From JAQSWP01 sp040255215 (GTDB taxonomy: Bacteria > Pseudomonadota > Alphaproteobacteria > Reyranellales > JAQSWP01), in contig JBDZUM010000013.1 of NCBI GenBank assembly GCA_040255215.1, positions 1 to 50,140 on the forward strand: 50,140 nt of DNA. The letters run 5' to 3'. The position numbers and the translations under genes were made by a program. Positions 27,197 through 36,871 of the stretch are shown here, piece after piece (the first letter of the stretch is position 1; each line of letters starts with the position of its first letter). Under the pieces are notes generated by a model that was not told where the DNA came from, did no database searches, and saw only the letters and a list, made by a program, of their open reading frames with translations.

Positions 27197-27207
27197 CGCG
27201 ACTGCCT

Positions 27208-27690
27208 TCAAGCCTTCGCCACCGCCGCCTCGAGCTTGGCGATATCGATCTTGCCCATCGTCATCATCGCTTCGAAGGCGCGGCTGGCGACGGCCGGGTC
27301 GGCGCTGGTCGTCAGTTCGATCAGCCGGCGCGGCGTGATCTGCCAGGAGAATCCCCAGCGGTCCTTGCACCAGCCGCAGGCGCTCTCGACGCCGCCATTG
27401 CCGACGATGGCGTTCCAGTAGCGGTCGGTCTCCTCCTGGGTCTCGGTGACGATGACCAGGCTGACCGCCTCGTTGGGCGTGAAGATCGGGCCGCCATTGA
27501 GGCCGAGGAAGGGCCGGCCCAGCACGGTGAACTCGACGGTCAGCTCGCTGCCAGCCGTGCCGCCGGGAAAATCTCCCGGCGCCGTGTTGATCCGCCCGAC
27601 GCGGCTATCGGGGAAGGTGGCGGCGTAGAATTGCGCCGCCTTGCTGGCTTCGCCGTGGTCGAACCACAGGCAGGTGACGAACTCGGTCAT
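27208..27690 (-). CDS. VOC family protein (PhnB/3-demethylubiquinone-methyltransferase-like fold)
   Basis: The 160-residue protein is of the PhnB-like glyoxalase type: CLWFDHGEASKAAQFYAATFPDSRVG, FLGLNGGPIFTPNEAVSLVIV, then CGWCKDRWGFSWQITPRRLIEL and the tail AFEAMMTMGKIDIAKLEAA. This whole layout recurs in many proteobacterial stress-type operons beside SRPBCC and GST genes. Despite the old methyltransferase name, the fold is a VOC and the activity is unknown. It lies 80 bases after the SRPBCC gene. Confidence 0.88.
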   Translation of the reverse strand: MTEFVTCLWFDHGEASKAAQFYAATFPDSRVGRINTAPGDFPGGTAGSELTVEFTVLGRPFLGLNGGPIFTPNEAVSLVIVTETQEETDRYWNAIVGNGGVESACGWCKDRWGFSWQITPRRLIELTTSADPAVASRAFEAMMTMGKIDIAKLEAAVAKA

Positions 27691-27770
27691 GGCGGTACTC
27701 CCGTAACTCTCGTTTCTGTCGTTCGTGCTGGCGCGATCCTGTGCGCCGCACTATGGCCGATCTGTGGAGA

Positions 27771-28220
27771 TCACATGTTGATCTCGGGTTCGACCAGGCG
27801 GCGGAATTTGTCGAGCGAGTCCTGCCAGCCGAGATAGCAGGCTTCCTGCGGGATCATGTCGGGCACGCCTTCCTGCACGATGGTGACGTCGGTGCCGGTC
27901 GATACCGCCTTCAAGGTCACGGTCACCTTCATCTCGCCCGGCATGTTGGGATCGTCGAACTCGTCGGTGTAGACCAGGCGCTCGCCCGGCACGATCTCGA
28001 GGAACCTGCCGCCGAAGGAATGGCTGTCGCCAGTGGTGAAATTGCGGAACGACATGCGGTGCCGGCCGCCGACTTTGGCGTCGAGCTCATGCACGGTGCA
28101 GAGATAGCCGTAGGGCGGCAGCCAGCTCGCCATGGCGTCGGGCTCGACGAAGGCGCGGAACACCTTCTCGGGCTTGGCGGCGATGACGCGGTGCAGGCGG
28201 ATGGTGCTGGGCATTGTCAT
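27771..28220 (-). CDS. SRPBCC family protein (AHSA1-like)
   Basis: The 149-residue protein is an Aha1/START-like ligand-binding fold: STIRLHRVIAAKPEKVFRAFVEPDAMASWLPPYGY at the N terminus, a middle GGRFLEIVPGERLVYTDEF and a C-terminal helix GWQDSLDKFRRLVEPEINM. The ATG overlaps the TetR stop by four bases, so the two genes are coupled. Such proteins bind small hydrophobic molecules, and regulation by the linked TetR is likely. The ligand is unknown. Confidence 0.9.
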   Translation of the reverse strand: MTMPSTIRLHRVIAAKPEKVFRAFVEPDAMASWLPPYGYLCTVHELDAKVGGRHRMSFRNFTTGDSHSFGGRFLEIVPGERLVYTDEFDDPNMPGEMKVTVTLKAVSTGTDVTIVQEGVPDMIPQEACYLGWQDSLDKFRRLVEPEINM

Positions 28221-28849
28221 TGTCCTTTTTGTTCGAGGGCCTGGCTGCCGGTCGATCCGAACAGCAGGGTGAGATAGCGGCGGAGGTGATCGATGCTGTC
28301 GGCGGCGATCGCGGCGCCGCCCTTGGCCTTGGCGAGAACGAAGGCGCCCTGGATCACCGCCTGCATGTGCAGCGCCAGGCTTTCGGCGGTCCACTCGCCG
28401 TCGGCGCCGTAGATCCGCATCACCGCGCGGATGTCGTCTTCCAGGGTGCGGGCATGGTTGGTGATGCTGCGGCCGCAGTCGGCGACGATGTCGGGCCGCG
28501 TTTGATAGGCCTCCTGCGTAATGGTGCCGACGAAGCAGGTGAAGTCGGGCAGGTCGCCGGCCAGCAATGCCTTGCGGTAGTCGACATAGGCCAGCAGCCG
28601 GTCGAGTGGGTCGGCGAGATCGTGATAGGGGGCCTGCGCGAACACGCCGCCGGTCATCGTGTCCCAATGCGCCACGGCGGCCAGCACCAGGTCGTCCTTG
28701 CTCTTGAAGTGGTGGAAGAAGCTGCCCTTGGTCAGCCCGGCCTCGGCGCAGATATCCTCGACCCGCGTCGCCGTATAGCCCTTCGATCGCACGACTTTCA
28801 GCGCCGCGTCGAGAAGCCTGGTCCGAGAATCCTGTTGTGTGTCGGTCAT
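28217..28849 (-). CDS. TetR/AcrR family transcriptional regulator
   Basis: The 210-residue protein has the TetR N-terminal helix-turn-helix: RLLDAALKVVRSKGYTATRVEDICAEAGLTKGSFFHHFKSKDDLV. The C-terminal helical ligand domain contains FVGTITQEAYQTRPDI. Four in-frame starts exist at 28867 (GTG), 28861, 28855 and 28849 (ATG). I chose 28849 because GGTGAT lies four bases upstream. First gene of the operon with SRPBCC, VOC and GST. Two palindromes at 28860-28900 suggest autoregulation and control of the divergent M23 gene. Confidence 0.9.
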   Translation of the reverse strand: MTDTQQDSRTRLLDAALKVVRSKGYTATRVEDICAEAGLTKGSFFHHFKSKDDLVLAAVAHWDTMTGGVFAQAPYHDLADPLDRLLAYVDYRKALLAGDLPDFTCFVGTITQEAYQTRPDIVADCGRSITNHARTLEDDIRAVMRIYGADGEWTAESLALHMQAVIQGAFVLAKAKGGAAIAADSIDHLRRYLTLLFGSTGSQALEQKGQ

Positions 28850-28859
28850 TTCCATCACC

Positions 28860-28877
28860 ATACCCACTGGTTGGTCA
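28860..28877. promoter_or_regulatory. TetR operator-like palindrome, copy 1
   Basis: ATACCCACTGGTTGGTCA is an imperfect 18-base palindrome that matches the reverse complement of copy 2 at 14 of 18 positions. It lies just upstream of the chosen tetR start. Confidence 0.5.
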
Positions 28878-28882
28878 AATAA

Positions 28883-28900
28883 ATACCGACCAGTTGGTAT
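28883..28900. promoter_or_regulatory. TetR operator-like palindrome, copy 2
   Basis: ATACCGACCAGTTGGTAT is an 18-base palindrome with perfect outer arms ATACC/GGTAT. Its centre is 23 bases from that of copy 1, close to two helical turns, between the divergent tetR and M23 genes. Typical placement for a TetR-family repressor site. Confidence 0.55.
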
Positions 28901-28932
28901 GGTGTCAAGCGCCTCTTTTTCGACAGACTGCG

Positions 28933-29847
28933 ATGCCAGGTCTGACGGGCATGAGTGCCATGGTTCTCCTCATGCTGGCCGTCTGCGTCGGCATCCCGTT
29001 GGTCTATAGCCTGAGATTGCTGCGTCTGGACGAGGCGTCGCTGGCGGCGTGGGCTCTGGCCGCGGCCGAAGCGGCCGTCATCGTCGCGTTGGTGCTACTT
29101 CTCGGCCGCTGGGACATGGCCGGGTACTACACGCGCATCGTTCTGCTGCTCGCCTTCCTCGCCGCTCTGGTCTGGTCATTGGTCCGTCACCTCGCGCGTC
29201 CACGCTGGCTCGGACCCGACACCCTGCGCAACCGGTGGCCATCGCTGCTGTCGCTGTTGCTGTTCGGCGGAGCGCTCGCCTATGCGATCGCCGGCATCGT
29301 GCCGTCCGACCGCTCACGCGCGCTGGCATTTCCGCTGGCCGATGGCCGGTTCATGGTCGGGCAGGGCGGCGGAAACTTTCTGCTCAATCGCCATGCCGGA
29401 CACGAGGCGCAGCGTTACGCCGTCGATATCACGGCCCTGAACGCCTTCGGCCTGCGCGCCAGCGGATTGCTTCCAGACGATCTCGACAGCTACGCGATCT
29501 TCGGCGCAGCGGTGGTCAGCCCCTGCGATGGCCGGATCGTCGACACGCGTGACGGTCTGCCCGATCTGACGCCGCCACAGCGCGACCGCGACCATCCCAG
29601 CGGCAATCGCGTCGTCGTCGATTGCGGCGGTTTCGACGTCGAGATGGCTCACCTTCGCAAGGGCAGCGTCGCCGTCGCGACGGGCGACGAAGTCGCAATC
29701 GGCGACCGCATCGGCGCGGTCGGAAACTCCGGCAACACGACCGAACCGCATCTGCATATCCATGCGATCGACCGGCGAACCGGGACAGGGCTGCCGCTGA
29801 CGTTCGACGGCAGAACGCCGGTCAGGAACAGCCTGTTCGTCGAGTGA
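28933..29847 (+). CDS. M23 family metallopeptidase, membrane-bound
   Basis: The 304-residue protein has four N-terminal hydrophobic segments (within residues 8-125) and then a periplasmic M23 (LytM-like) domain. Zinc-site features are HEAQRYAVDI, the barrel segments GDEVAIGDRIGAVGNSGNT and the terminal EPHLHIHA. LytM-type enzymes cut peptidoglycan peptide bridges. Starts at 28933 and 28951 are both possible; neither has a strong ribosome site. Divergent from tetR and sharing its operator region, which makes it a plausible target. Confidence 0.85.
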   Translation: MPGLTGMSAMVLLMLAVCVGIPLVYSLRLLRLDEASLAAWALAAAEAAVIVALVLLLGRWDMAGYYTRIVLLLAFLAALVWSLVRHLARPRWLGPDTLRNRWPSLLSLLLFGGALAYAIAGIVPSDRSRALAFPLADGRFMVGQGGGNFLLNRHAGHEAQRYAVDITALNAFGLRASGLLPDDLDSYAIFGAAVVSPCDGRIVDTRDGLPDLTPPQRDRDHPSGNRVVVDCGGFDVEMAHLRKGSVAVATGDEVAIGDRIGAVGNSGNTTEPHLHIHAIDRRTGTGLPLTFDGRTPVRNSLFVE

Positions 29848-29884
29848 AAACGAAAAACGGCATCCCGGCCGCCTGGAATGCCGT
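29848..29884 (-). terminator. Intrinsic terminator of katG
   Basis: Read on the minus strand, ACGGCAT and ATGCCGT arms (29857-29863 and 29878-29884) enclose a GC-rich loop and are followed by TTTTTCGTTTT. It lies between convergent M23 and katG genes and could also act weakly on the plus strand. Confidence 0.75.
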
Positions 29885-29916
29885 CTGTCGTCGTTGGAGT
29901 GTCCGGATCGGCGCGT

Positions 29917-32115
<2,199 letters not shown>

Positions 32116-32195
32116 GGTTCCCTCCACTGGCGATAGTCGATGGAGGAAAGTCTAGCGCCGGCATCCGACATGTATAATTGATTGTTCGACACGGT

Positions 32196-32214
32196 ATGAT
32201 CGACTTGGTCGATC
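32196..32214. promoter_or_regulatory. Palindrome upstream of katG
   Basis: TGATCGAC-TTG-GTCGATCA is a perfect 8-base inverted repeat with a 3-base centre, about 90 bases before the katG start codon. It does not match the OxyR box pattern. Role inferred from position only. Confidence 0.35.
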
Positions 32215-32228
32215 AAAGGTTCCAGCGC

Positions 32229-32251
32229 CGGGCGGCTCTGGACGCCGCCCG
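32229..32251 (-). terminator. GC-rich hairpin after the beta-propeller gene
   Basis: CGGGCGGC and GCCGCCCG arms with a 7-base loop lie just past the stop of the 32266-32901 gene. There is no U tract, so it may only stabilise the transcript end. Confidence 0.3.
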
Positions 32252-32265
32252 ATCGCCGGTTTTCG

Positions 32266-32901
32266 CTAGCGCTTGGGCCGCTTCACCACCCGGATGCGGC
32301 CGCTCTTGCCGCCGCCGCAGTAGAAGCGGTTGGCGCCGTCGGATTCCAGGCCCGAGAGGCCGGTGCCGTCCGGCAGCTTGAGGATTTCTAGCGGCTGGCC
32401 GGTCTGCGGATCGATGCGGCGCAGATCGCTTTCCTCGCCCTCCCAGGTGCCGTGCCACAGATCGCCATCGACCCAGGTGACGCCGGTCACCATGCGCGAG
32501 CAGTCGATGGTGCGCAGGATCGCGCCGGTCTCGGGATCGATCTTGTGGATCTTGCGCTCGCGGTACTGGCCGACCCACAGCGCGCCTTCGGCCCAGGCCA
32601 TGCCCGAATCGCCGCCATTGCCCGGCGCAGGGATCGTCGCCAGCACCTTGCCGGATTTCGGATCGATTTTCTGAATGCCGCTCTCGGCGATCTGAAACAA
32701 ATGCGTGCCGTCGAAGGCGCTGCCGGCATGGCAGGGAATCTCCAGCGCGCCGACCAGCTTGCCACTTGCCGGATCCAGCGCTTTCAGGCTGTCGCCGACG
32801 GCGAACCAGACGCGGCTGCCGTCATAGGTCACGCCATGCACCGCCTCGACGCCGGGGAAGGGGCCGTATTCCTGCACGATCTCTGCTTGCGACGTATTCA
32901 T
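32266..32901 (-). CDS. Beta-propeller protein, Vgb/glutaminyl cyclotransferase-like
   Basis: The 211-residue product is built of repeated strands with the pattern xLxxIDPxTGxxL (ALDPASGKLVG, KIDPKSGKVLA, KIDPETGAILR, RIDPQTGQPLE) about 45 residues apart, indicating a small beta propeller. Such repeats occur in the Vgb lyase-like and glutamine cyclotransferase-like groups. No signal peptide is visible, so it is probably cytosolic. The start is the ATG at 32901 with AGGAG eight bases upstream. It lies 33 bases after the regulator gene on the same strand. Activity unknown. Confidence 0.75.
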   Translation of the reverse strand: MNTSQAEIVQEYGPFPGVEAVHGVTYDGSRVWFAVGDSLKALDPASGKLVGALEIPCHAGSAFDGTHLFQIAESGIQKIDPKSGKVLATIPAPGNGGDSGMAWAEGALWVGQYRERKIHKIDPETGAILRTIDCSRMVTGVTWVDGDLWHGTWEGEESDLRRIDPQTGQPLEILKLPDGTGLSGLESDGANRFYCGGGKSGRIRVVKRPKR

Positions 32902-32934
32902 GGTCAACTCCTGTCGTTGCGTCCGGCCCTCTAT

Positions 32935-34152
32935 CTAGTCGCCCGGCAGCGGGGCCGGGAGTAACAAGCTCGTCGTGAAACCCGGCAGCGGCGGGGTGAT
33001 CCAGCGCTGCGCCCGGCCGCGACCGAAGGACTGCGCCTTGCCGGCCTCCGCCAGCGTCTCGAGCGCGCGCTGCACCGTGCGCTGCCCCGTGCCGAGCGCC
33101 AGCGCCAGCGCCGAACTCGACCACGCCTCGCCATCGGCCAGCAGCGCCAGCACCGAAGCGTTCTCGTCTTCCACCGGCGGCGCCAGCACCACGATGCGTC
33201 TGCCGCGCGCGCCGAGCGCGAAGCCGTCTTTGGTCGCCGTCACGTCGAGCAGCGGGCGCAACGCCCGGCGCAGTCGCCCGATCTCCACCCGCAGCCGCGC
33301 GCGATGCGACTCGTCGGCCTCCCGTCCGCCGAAGGCATTTGCGATCAATGCATCGCGCCGCGCATCGCCGGGCCACGCCTCGGCCAGCGCCCGAACCAGC
33401 GCGAACAGTACCGGCCGCCGCTTCAATCCCACCACGCTCTCGCCGGCGCGTACGAGGTGGCGGCAGGCATCGACCACGATCGCGCCGGATGCCAGCAGGG
33501 CCTCGACTTCTTCGAGCCGCAGCAACTTCTCCTCGCCGGCCGCGATCGATCGCGCCGCCGGTGCGGTCAGCATCGACCGGGCGGTTTCCACCTCGGCGGT
33601 CAGCGCCTCGATCCCGGCCTGTTGCGCTGCGCGGCCGGCGCGCTCGATGGCGGCCTGCGCCTCTTTCGTGCGCAGTCGGCGCAGCGCGATGCCCGCCACC
33701 ACCAGCTCGTGCGCTGCCAGGGCAGGGGGCGGGAAGGGCTCCGGATCGAGCAGCGTCAGCATCCGCTCGGCCTCGTCGAGCCGGCCGATCAGCAGCAGGC
33801 GGCGGATCTGCAGATGCCGGGCATGGGCCGCGTTCATCCAGTCGCCCCGCTTCTCCAGCGTGGCGCGCGCGGCTTCCAGCGTCCGTGTCGGCCAGCCCAG
33901 CTCGCGGGTCACCAGCGCGATCTCCGCTTCGGCCACCACGCAGCGCGCCCGCGATACCGCTTCGCGTGGCCCGAAGCCGCGCGCCGCGAGCTTCAGGAGG
34001 ACCCGCGCCCGCTCCAGATCCCCGAGCCGCGCCATGGCAATGCCGCGCAGCGCCAATGCCGGCGCATCGCCGCGCAGGGCCACCAGATTGAGCGCGGCCA
34101 GCGGACGACCCTGCGCCAGCGCGCGCGCCGCTGCCGTGATCAGCGAGTCCAT
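32935..34152 (-). CDS. Helix-turn-helix transcriptional regulator with N-terminal TPR-like region
   Basis: The 405-residue protein begins with about 230 residues of Ala/Leu/Arg-rich helices that look like TPR repeats (ALALRGIAMARLGDLERARVLLKLAA). An OmpR-type winged helix follows (DALIANAFGGREADESHRARLRVEIGRLRRAL, then a wing). A second short HTH lies near the C terminus (SSALALALGTGQRTVQRALETL). This order, repeats first and DNA binding last, is the reverse of SARP-type regulators. It probably controls the downstream beta-propeller gene and perhaps the divergent DUF899 gene. The signal is unknown. Confidence 0.7.
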   Translation of the reverse strand: MDSLITAAARALAQGRPLAALNLVALRGDAPALALRGIAMARLGDLERARVLLKLAARGFGPREAVSRARCVVAEAEIALVTRELGWPTRTLEAARATLEKRGDWMNAAHARHLQIRRLLLIGRLDEAERMLTLLDPEPFPPPALAAHELVVAGIALRRLRTKEAQAAIERAGRAAQQAGIEALTAEVETARSMLTAPAARSIAAGEEKLLRLEEVEALLASGAIVVDACRHLVRAGESVVGLKRRPVLFALVRALAEAWPGDARRDALIANAFGGREADESHRARLRVEIGRLRRALRPLLDVTATKDGFALGARGRRIVVLAPPVEDENASVLALLADGEAWSSSALALALGTGQRTVQRALETLAEAGKAQSFGRGRAQRWITPPLPGFTTSLLLPAPLPGD

Positions 34153-34253
34153 CGTGCCCTCGAAACGGCGAATCCCGTCACACTTGTCACTCTCGCTCCT
34201 GCGCTCTGATGCCCATCCTAGCGCAAGCCATCACAGCGCACAGGAGACAGACC

Positions 34254-35018
34254 ATGACGATGCACAGAACCGGCAGCCGCGAGGAATGGCTTGCCGCGCG
34301 TCTCGAACTGCTCGAGGCCGAAAAGGCCCTGACCCGCCAGAGCGACGAGCTGGCGCGCCGCCGCGAGGCGCTGCCCTGGGTGCGGATCAATAAGGAATAC
34401 CGCTTCGACACCGAAGGTGGCGTCGCGACTCTGGCCGATCTCTTCCAGGGCCGCTCGCAGCTTCTGGTCTACCATTTCATGTTCGGTCCCGGCTGGAAGG
34501 CCGGCTGCCCGTCCTGCTCGGCCATCGCCGACGGCTTCGACGGTTTCGCCATCCATCTCGCCAATCACGACGTCACGCTGACCGCCGTGTCGCGTGGGGC
34601 GCTGCCGAGCCTGCTCGCCTACCGCCAGCGCATGGGCTGGCGTTTTCCCTGGGCCTCGGCGCGCAACGGCGCCTTCGCGCTCGACTTCGACGTTTCCTTC
34701 ACCGAGGCGCAGCAGCGCAGCGGCGCCATCCGCTACAACTACCGCCAGGGCGGCCATGCCATGGATGCCGCCGAAATCCCGCCGCCAGTGGCGCAGATGG
34801 CGGCCGGCTGCGGCACCGACGGCGCCAGCTTCACCCGCGACCGGCCGGGCATGAGCGCCTTCGTGCGCGACAACGAGGCGATTTACCACACCTATTCGAC
34901 CTATTCCCGCGGAGTCGACGGGCTGTGGGGCATGTACCAGTGGCTCGATCGCGCACCACTCGGCCGCAACGAGGCTGGCGTCTGGTGGCGTCGACACGAC
35001 GAGTACGGCAATGGCTGA
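34254..35018 (+). CDS. DUF899 family (thioredoxin-like) protein
   Basis: The 254-residue protein shows the DUF899 layout: EEWLAARLELLEAEKALTRQSDELARRREALPWVRI at the start, then the thioredoxin-like strand LLVYHFMFGPGWKAGCPSCSAIAD with a Cys-x2-Cys, a central block FPWASARNGAFALDFDVSF and a C-terminal block TYSRGVDGLWGMYQWLDRAP. The function is not established. The start ATG at 34254 has AGGAG upstream. It overlaps the following small gene by eight bases. Confidence 0.88.
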   Translation: MTMHRTGSREEWLAARLELLEAEKALTRQSDELARRREALPWVRINKEYRFDTEGGVATLADLFQGRSQLLVYHFMFGPGWKAGCPSCSAIADGFDGFAIHLANHDVTLTAVSRGALPSLLAYRQRMGWRFPWASARNGAFALDFDVSFTEAQQRSGAIRYNYRQGGHAMDAAEIPPPVAQMAAGCGTDGASFTRDRPGMSAFVRDNEAIYHTYSTYSRGVDGLWGMYQWLDRAPLGRNEAGVWWRRHDEYGNG

Positions 35019-35280
35019 CGCGGGCATCTCGCGTCCGGCGGCCGGCAGCAGCAAGATGCTCGCTGCCGGCGTCGCCGACTGGCTCGGTCTCGCCGCCGCG
35101 CCCTGCTTCGCGATCATGGCGCTAATCACCGAGACCGCCGCCGCTGGCCAGCCGGACATCCTCTGCCTGTCGGCGCATGACGGCTTGCCGCTGAGCGGCA
35201 TGGGCCTGATGTACGCGCTGATGGCCGCCTTCCATCTCTCGCCATGGCTGCGCCTGTTCGGCCGTCGCGCCCGAGACTGA
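35011..35280 (+). CDS. Small hydrophobic protein
   Basis: An 89-residue product with hydrophobic segments at about 17-42 (LAAAPCFAIMALI) and 62-83 (GMGLMYALMAAFHLSPWLRLF), probably two membrane passes. No family recognised. The ATG overlaps the DUF899 gene by eight bases, indicating coupling and a shared role. Confidence 0.6.
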   Translation: MADAGISRPAAGSSKMLAAGVADWLGLAAAPCFAIMALITETAAAGQPDILCLSAHDGLPLSGMGLMYALMAAFHLSPWLRLFGRRARD

Positions 35281-35377
35281 CCGTCACTAGGGCACGCGCC
35301 GCATGCGCATCGCGGAGCGGCAAGCTGTCTTTCGCGACCGGTGTATTTCCAGTCGACGACGTTCGATCTCGATCCGC

Positions 35378-35408
35378 TGGTTGAATAGCGTTGTATCGGT
35401 GGTTGAAT
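35378..35408 (+). repeat. Direct repeat TGGTTGAAT upstream of the SWIM gene
   Basis: Two copies of TGGTTGAAT at 35378-35386 and 35400-35408, 22 bases apart (two helical turns), about 75 bases before the GTG start of the five-gene operon. A possible activator site; weak evidence. The rest of the 199-base stretch 35281-35479 shows no gene. Confidence 0.25.
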
Positions 35409-35479
35409 CAGGTGCTTCCTTGCAACGCACGCTGTACACTGGGTCGACGATCCAGGCGTGAATTGCGACGGGATTTTGG

Positions 35480-36871
35480 GTGTTCGATCATTCCACGATT
35501 GAGGCGCTGGCGCCGGATCAGGCATCTCTCAAGGCGGCTTCCAGGCTGAGAGGCAGGACGCAATGGTCGCGACTTGAGCGAAGTGCGTCCGGTTCGTTGT
35601 ATTGGGGAGAATGCCAGGGGTCGGGTGCCAATCCCTATCGCGTCGTGGTGGATGGAGCGGATCGCGGCTACAAATGCAGCTGCCCGTCGCGGAAGTTTCC
35701 TTGCAAGCATTCGCTGGCGCTGATGTGGGTCGTCGCCGACGATGCGGCCGGATTTCAAGTCGCCGACAATCCCGACTGGGTCGATGAATGGCTGGCCCGT
35801 CGGCGGCCGGCGGAGTCGTCGAGATCCCCGCCGGGGCCGCCTCCTGCATCGACTGACAAGAGCATCGCGACGGCGACCGAGCAGGATCGTGCGTCGGAAA
35901 AACCGATCGTCCGGCGCGACGCTTCCGCCGATCGGCGACGCGAGCGCAATCGTGCGGCGATCGCCGAGGCGATGGACGAGCTGGACCAGTGGGTTGGCGA
36001 TCAGTTGCGCACCGGCCTCGATCAGTTCGTCGCAAACCCGGCCGAACGATGCCGGCGCATCGCGGCGCGTATGGTCGATCTCAAGGCCGGCGCGCTGGCC
36101 GGCCATATCGACGAAATGCCGTCCCGTTTGCTGCCGCTCGAGCCGGAGGAAAGGCCGGGGGCGGCGATCATGGAACTGGGTCGGCTCGTCGTTATCGCCA
36201 ACGCCTGGCGGCGCGATCCCGAAGACGCCGAGATCCGACGCACTGTCGCGACGACGGAGAACCGCGAACAGCTTCTGCAGGACGCCGAGGCGCCGCGGGT
36301 CGACAGCGTTTGGGAAGTGTTGGGCGAACAGTTCGGCAGCCGCCGCGACGGGCTGGTCAGCCACGCCACCTGGTTGATCGACCTCGGCAGCGAGAAGGCC
36401 CGGTTCGCGCTGCTGCTCGATTTCCATCCGGCGTCCGCCGGACGACGCAGCGCGGCTTTCGTGCCGGGAGAACGCTTTGGCGCGGAAATCGCCTTCTATC
36501 CGGCCCGGTCGCCGCTGCGCGCGGTCATCGTTTCGCGAACTCAGGTCGGGGACGAGGCGACGCGCGACTGGCCCGCGCCTGCCGCGCACGAGGCGGTCGA
36601 TCCCCTGCTGGCCTTCGCCGACTTGCAGTCCCGGTCGCCCTGGATGGCGAACGGGCCGCTGCTGCTCGGCGAGGGCATGGTGAAGGAGACGTCGGGTGGC
36701 CGGCTGTGGTGGTTGTCCGACGGCGGCGACGCCGCGCTTCCGCTGGCCTCGGCGGTGCCGCCGGCGATGCTGGGAATTCGGATGACGCGCGCCTTCGGCA
36801 TCTGGAACGGCACGCGGCTCGATCTGCTGTCCGCGCGCACCGCGCTGGGTTCGGCGTACTTCGATGGCTGA
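35480..36871 (+). CDS. SWIM zinc finger family protein
   Basis: The 463-residue protein has a SWIM zinc finger near the N terminus: KCSC-x6-CKH with Cys66, Cys68, Cys75 and His77. SWIM fingers bind DNA or protein. A Pro/Ser-rich linker (about 105-130) follows, then a long helical region with repeated Glu/Arg/Ala stretches and a beta-rich C-terminal half (ARFALLLDFHPASAGRRSAAFVPGERF) with no family I recognise. The start is a GTG at 35480. It overlaps the DUF5691 gene by eight bases and is first in the five-gene operon. Confidence 0.85.
   Translation: MFDHSTIEALAPDQASLKAASRLRGRTQWSRLERSASGSLYWGECQGSGANPYRVVVDGADRGYKCSCPSRKFPCKHSLALMWVVADDAAGFQVADNPDWVDEWLARRRPAESSRSPPGPPPASTDKSIATATEQDRASEKPIVRRDASADRRRERNRAAIAEAMDELDQWVGDQLRTGLDQFVANPAERCRRIAARMVDLKAGALAGHIDEMPSRLLPLEPEERPGAAIMELGRLVVIANAWRRDPEDAEIRRTVATTENREQLLQDAEAPRVDSVWEVLGEQFGSRRDGLVSHATWLIDLGSEKARFALLLDFHPASAGRRSAAFVPGERFGAEIAFYPARSPLRAVIVSRTQVGDEATRDWPAPAAHEAVDPLLAFADLQSRSPWMANGPLLLGEGMVKETSGGRLWWLSDGGDAALPLASAVPPAMLGIRMTRAFGIWNGTRLDLLSARTALGSAYFDG

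Noticed and set aside
32116..32265. Small plus-strand reading frame upstream of katG
   Set aside because: It lacks a ribosome site and similarity; the stretch is better explained as the katG promoter region.
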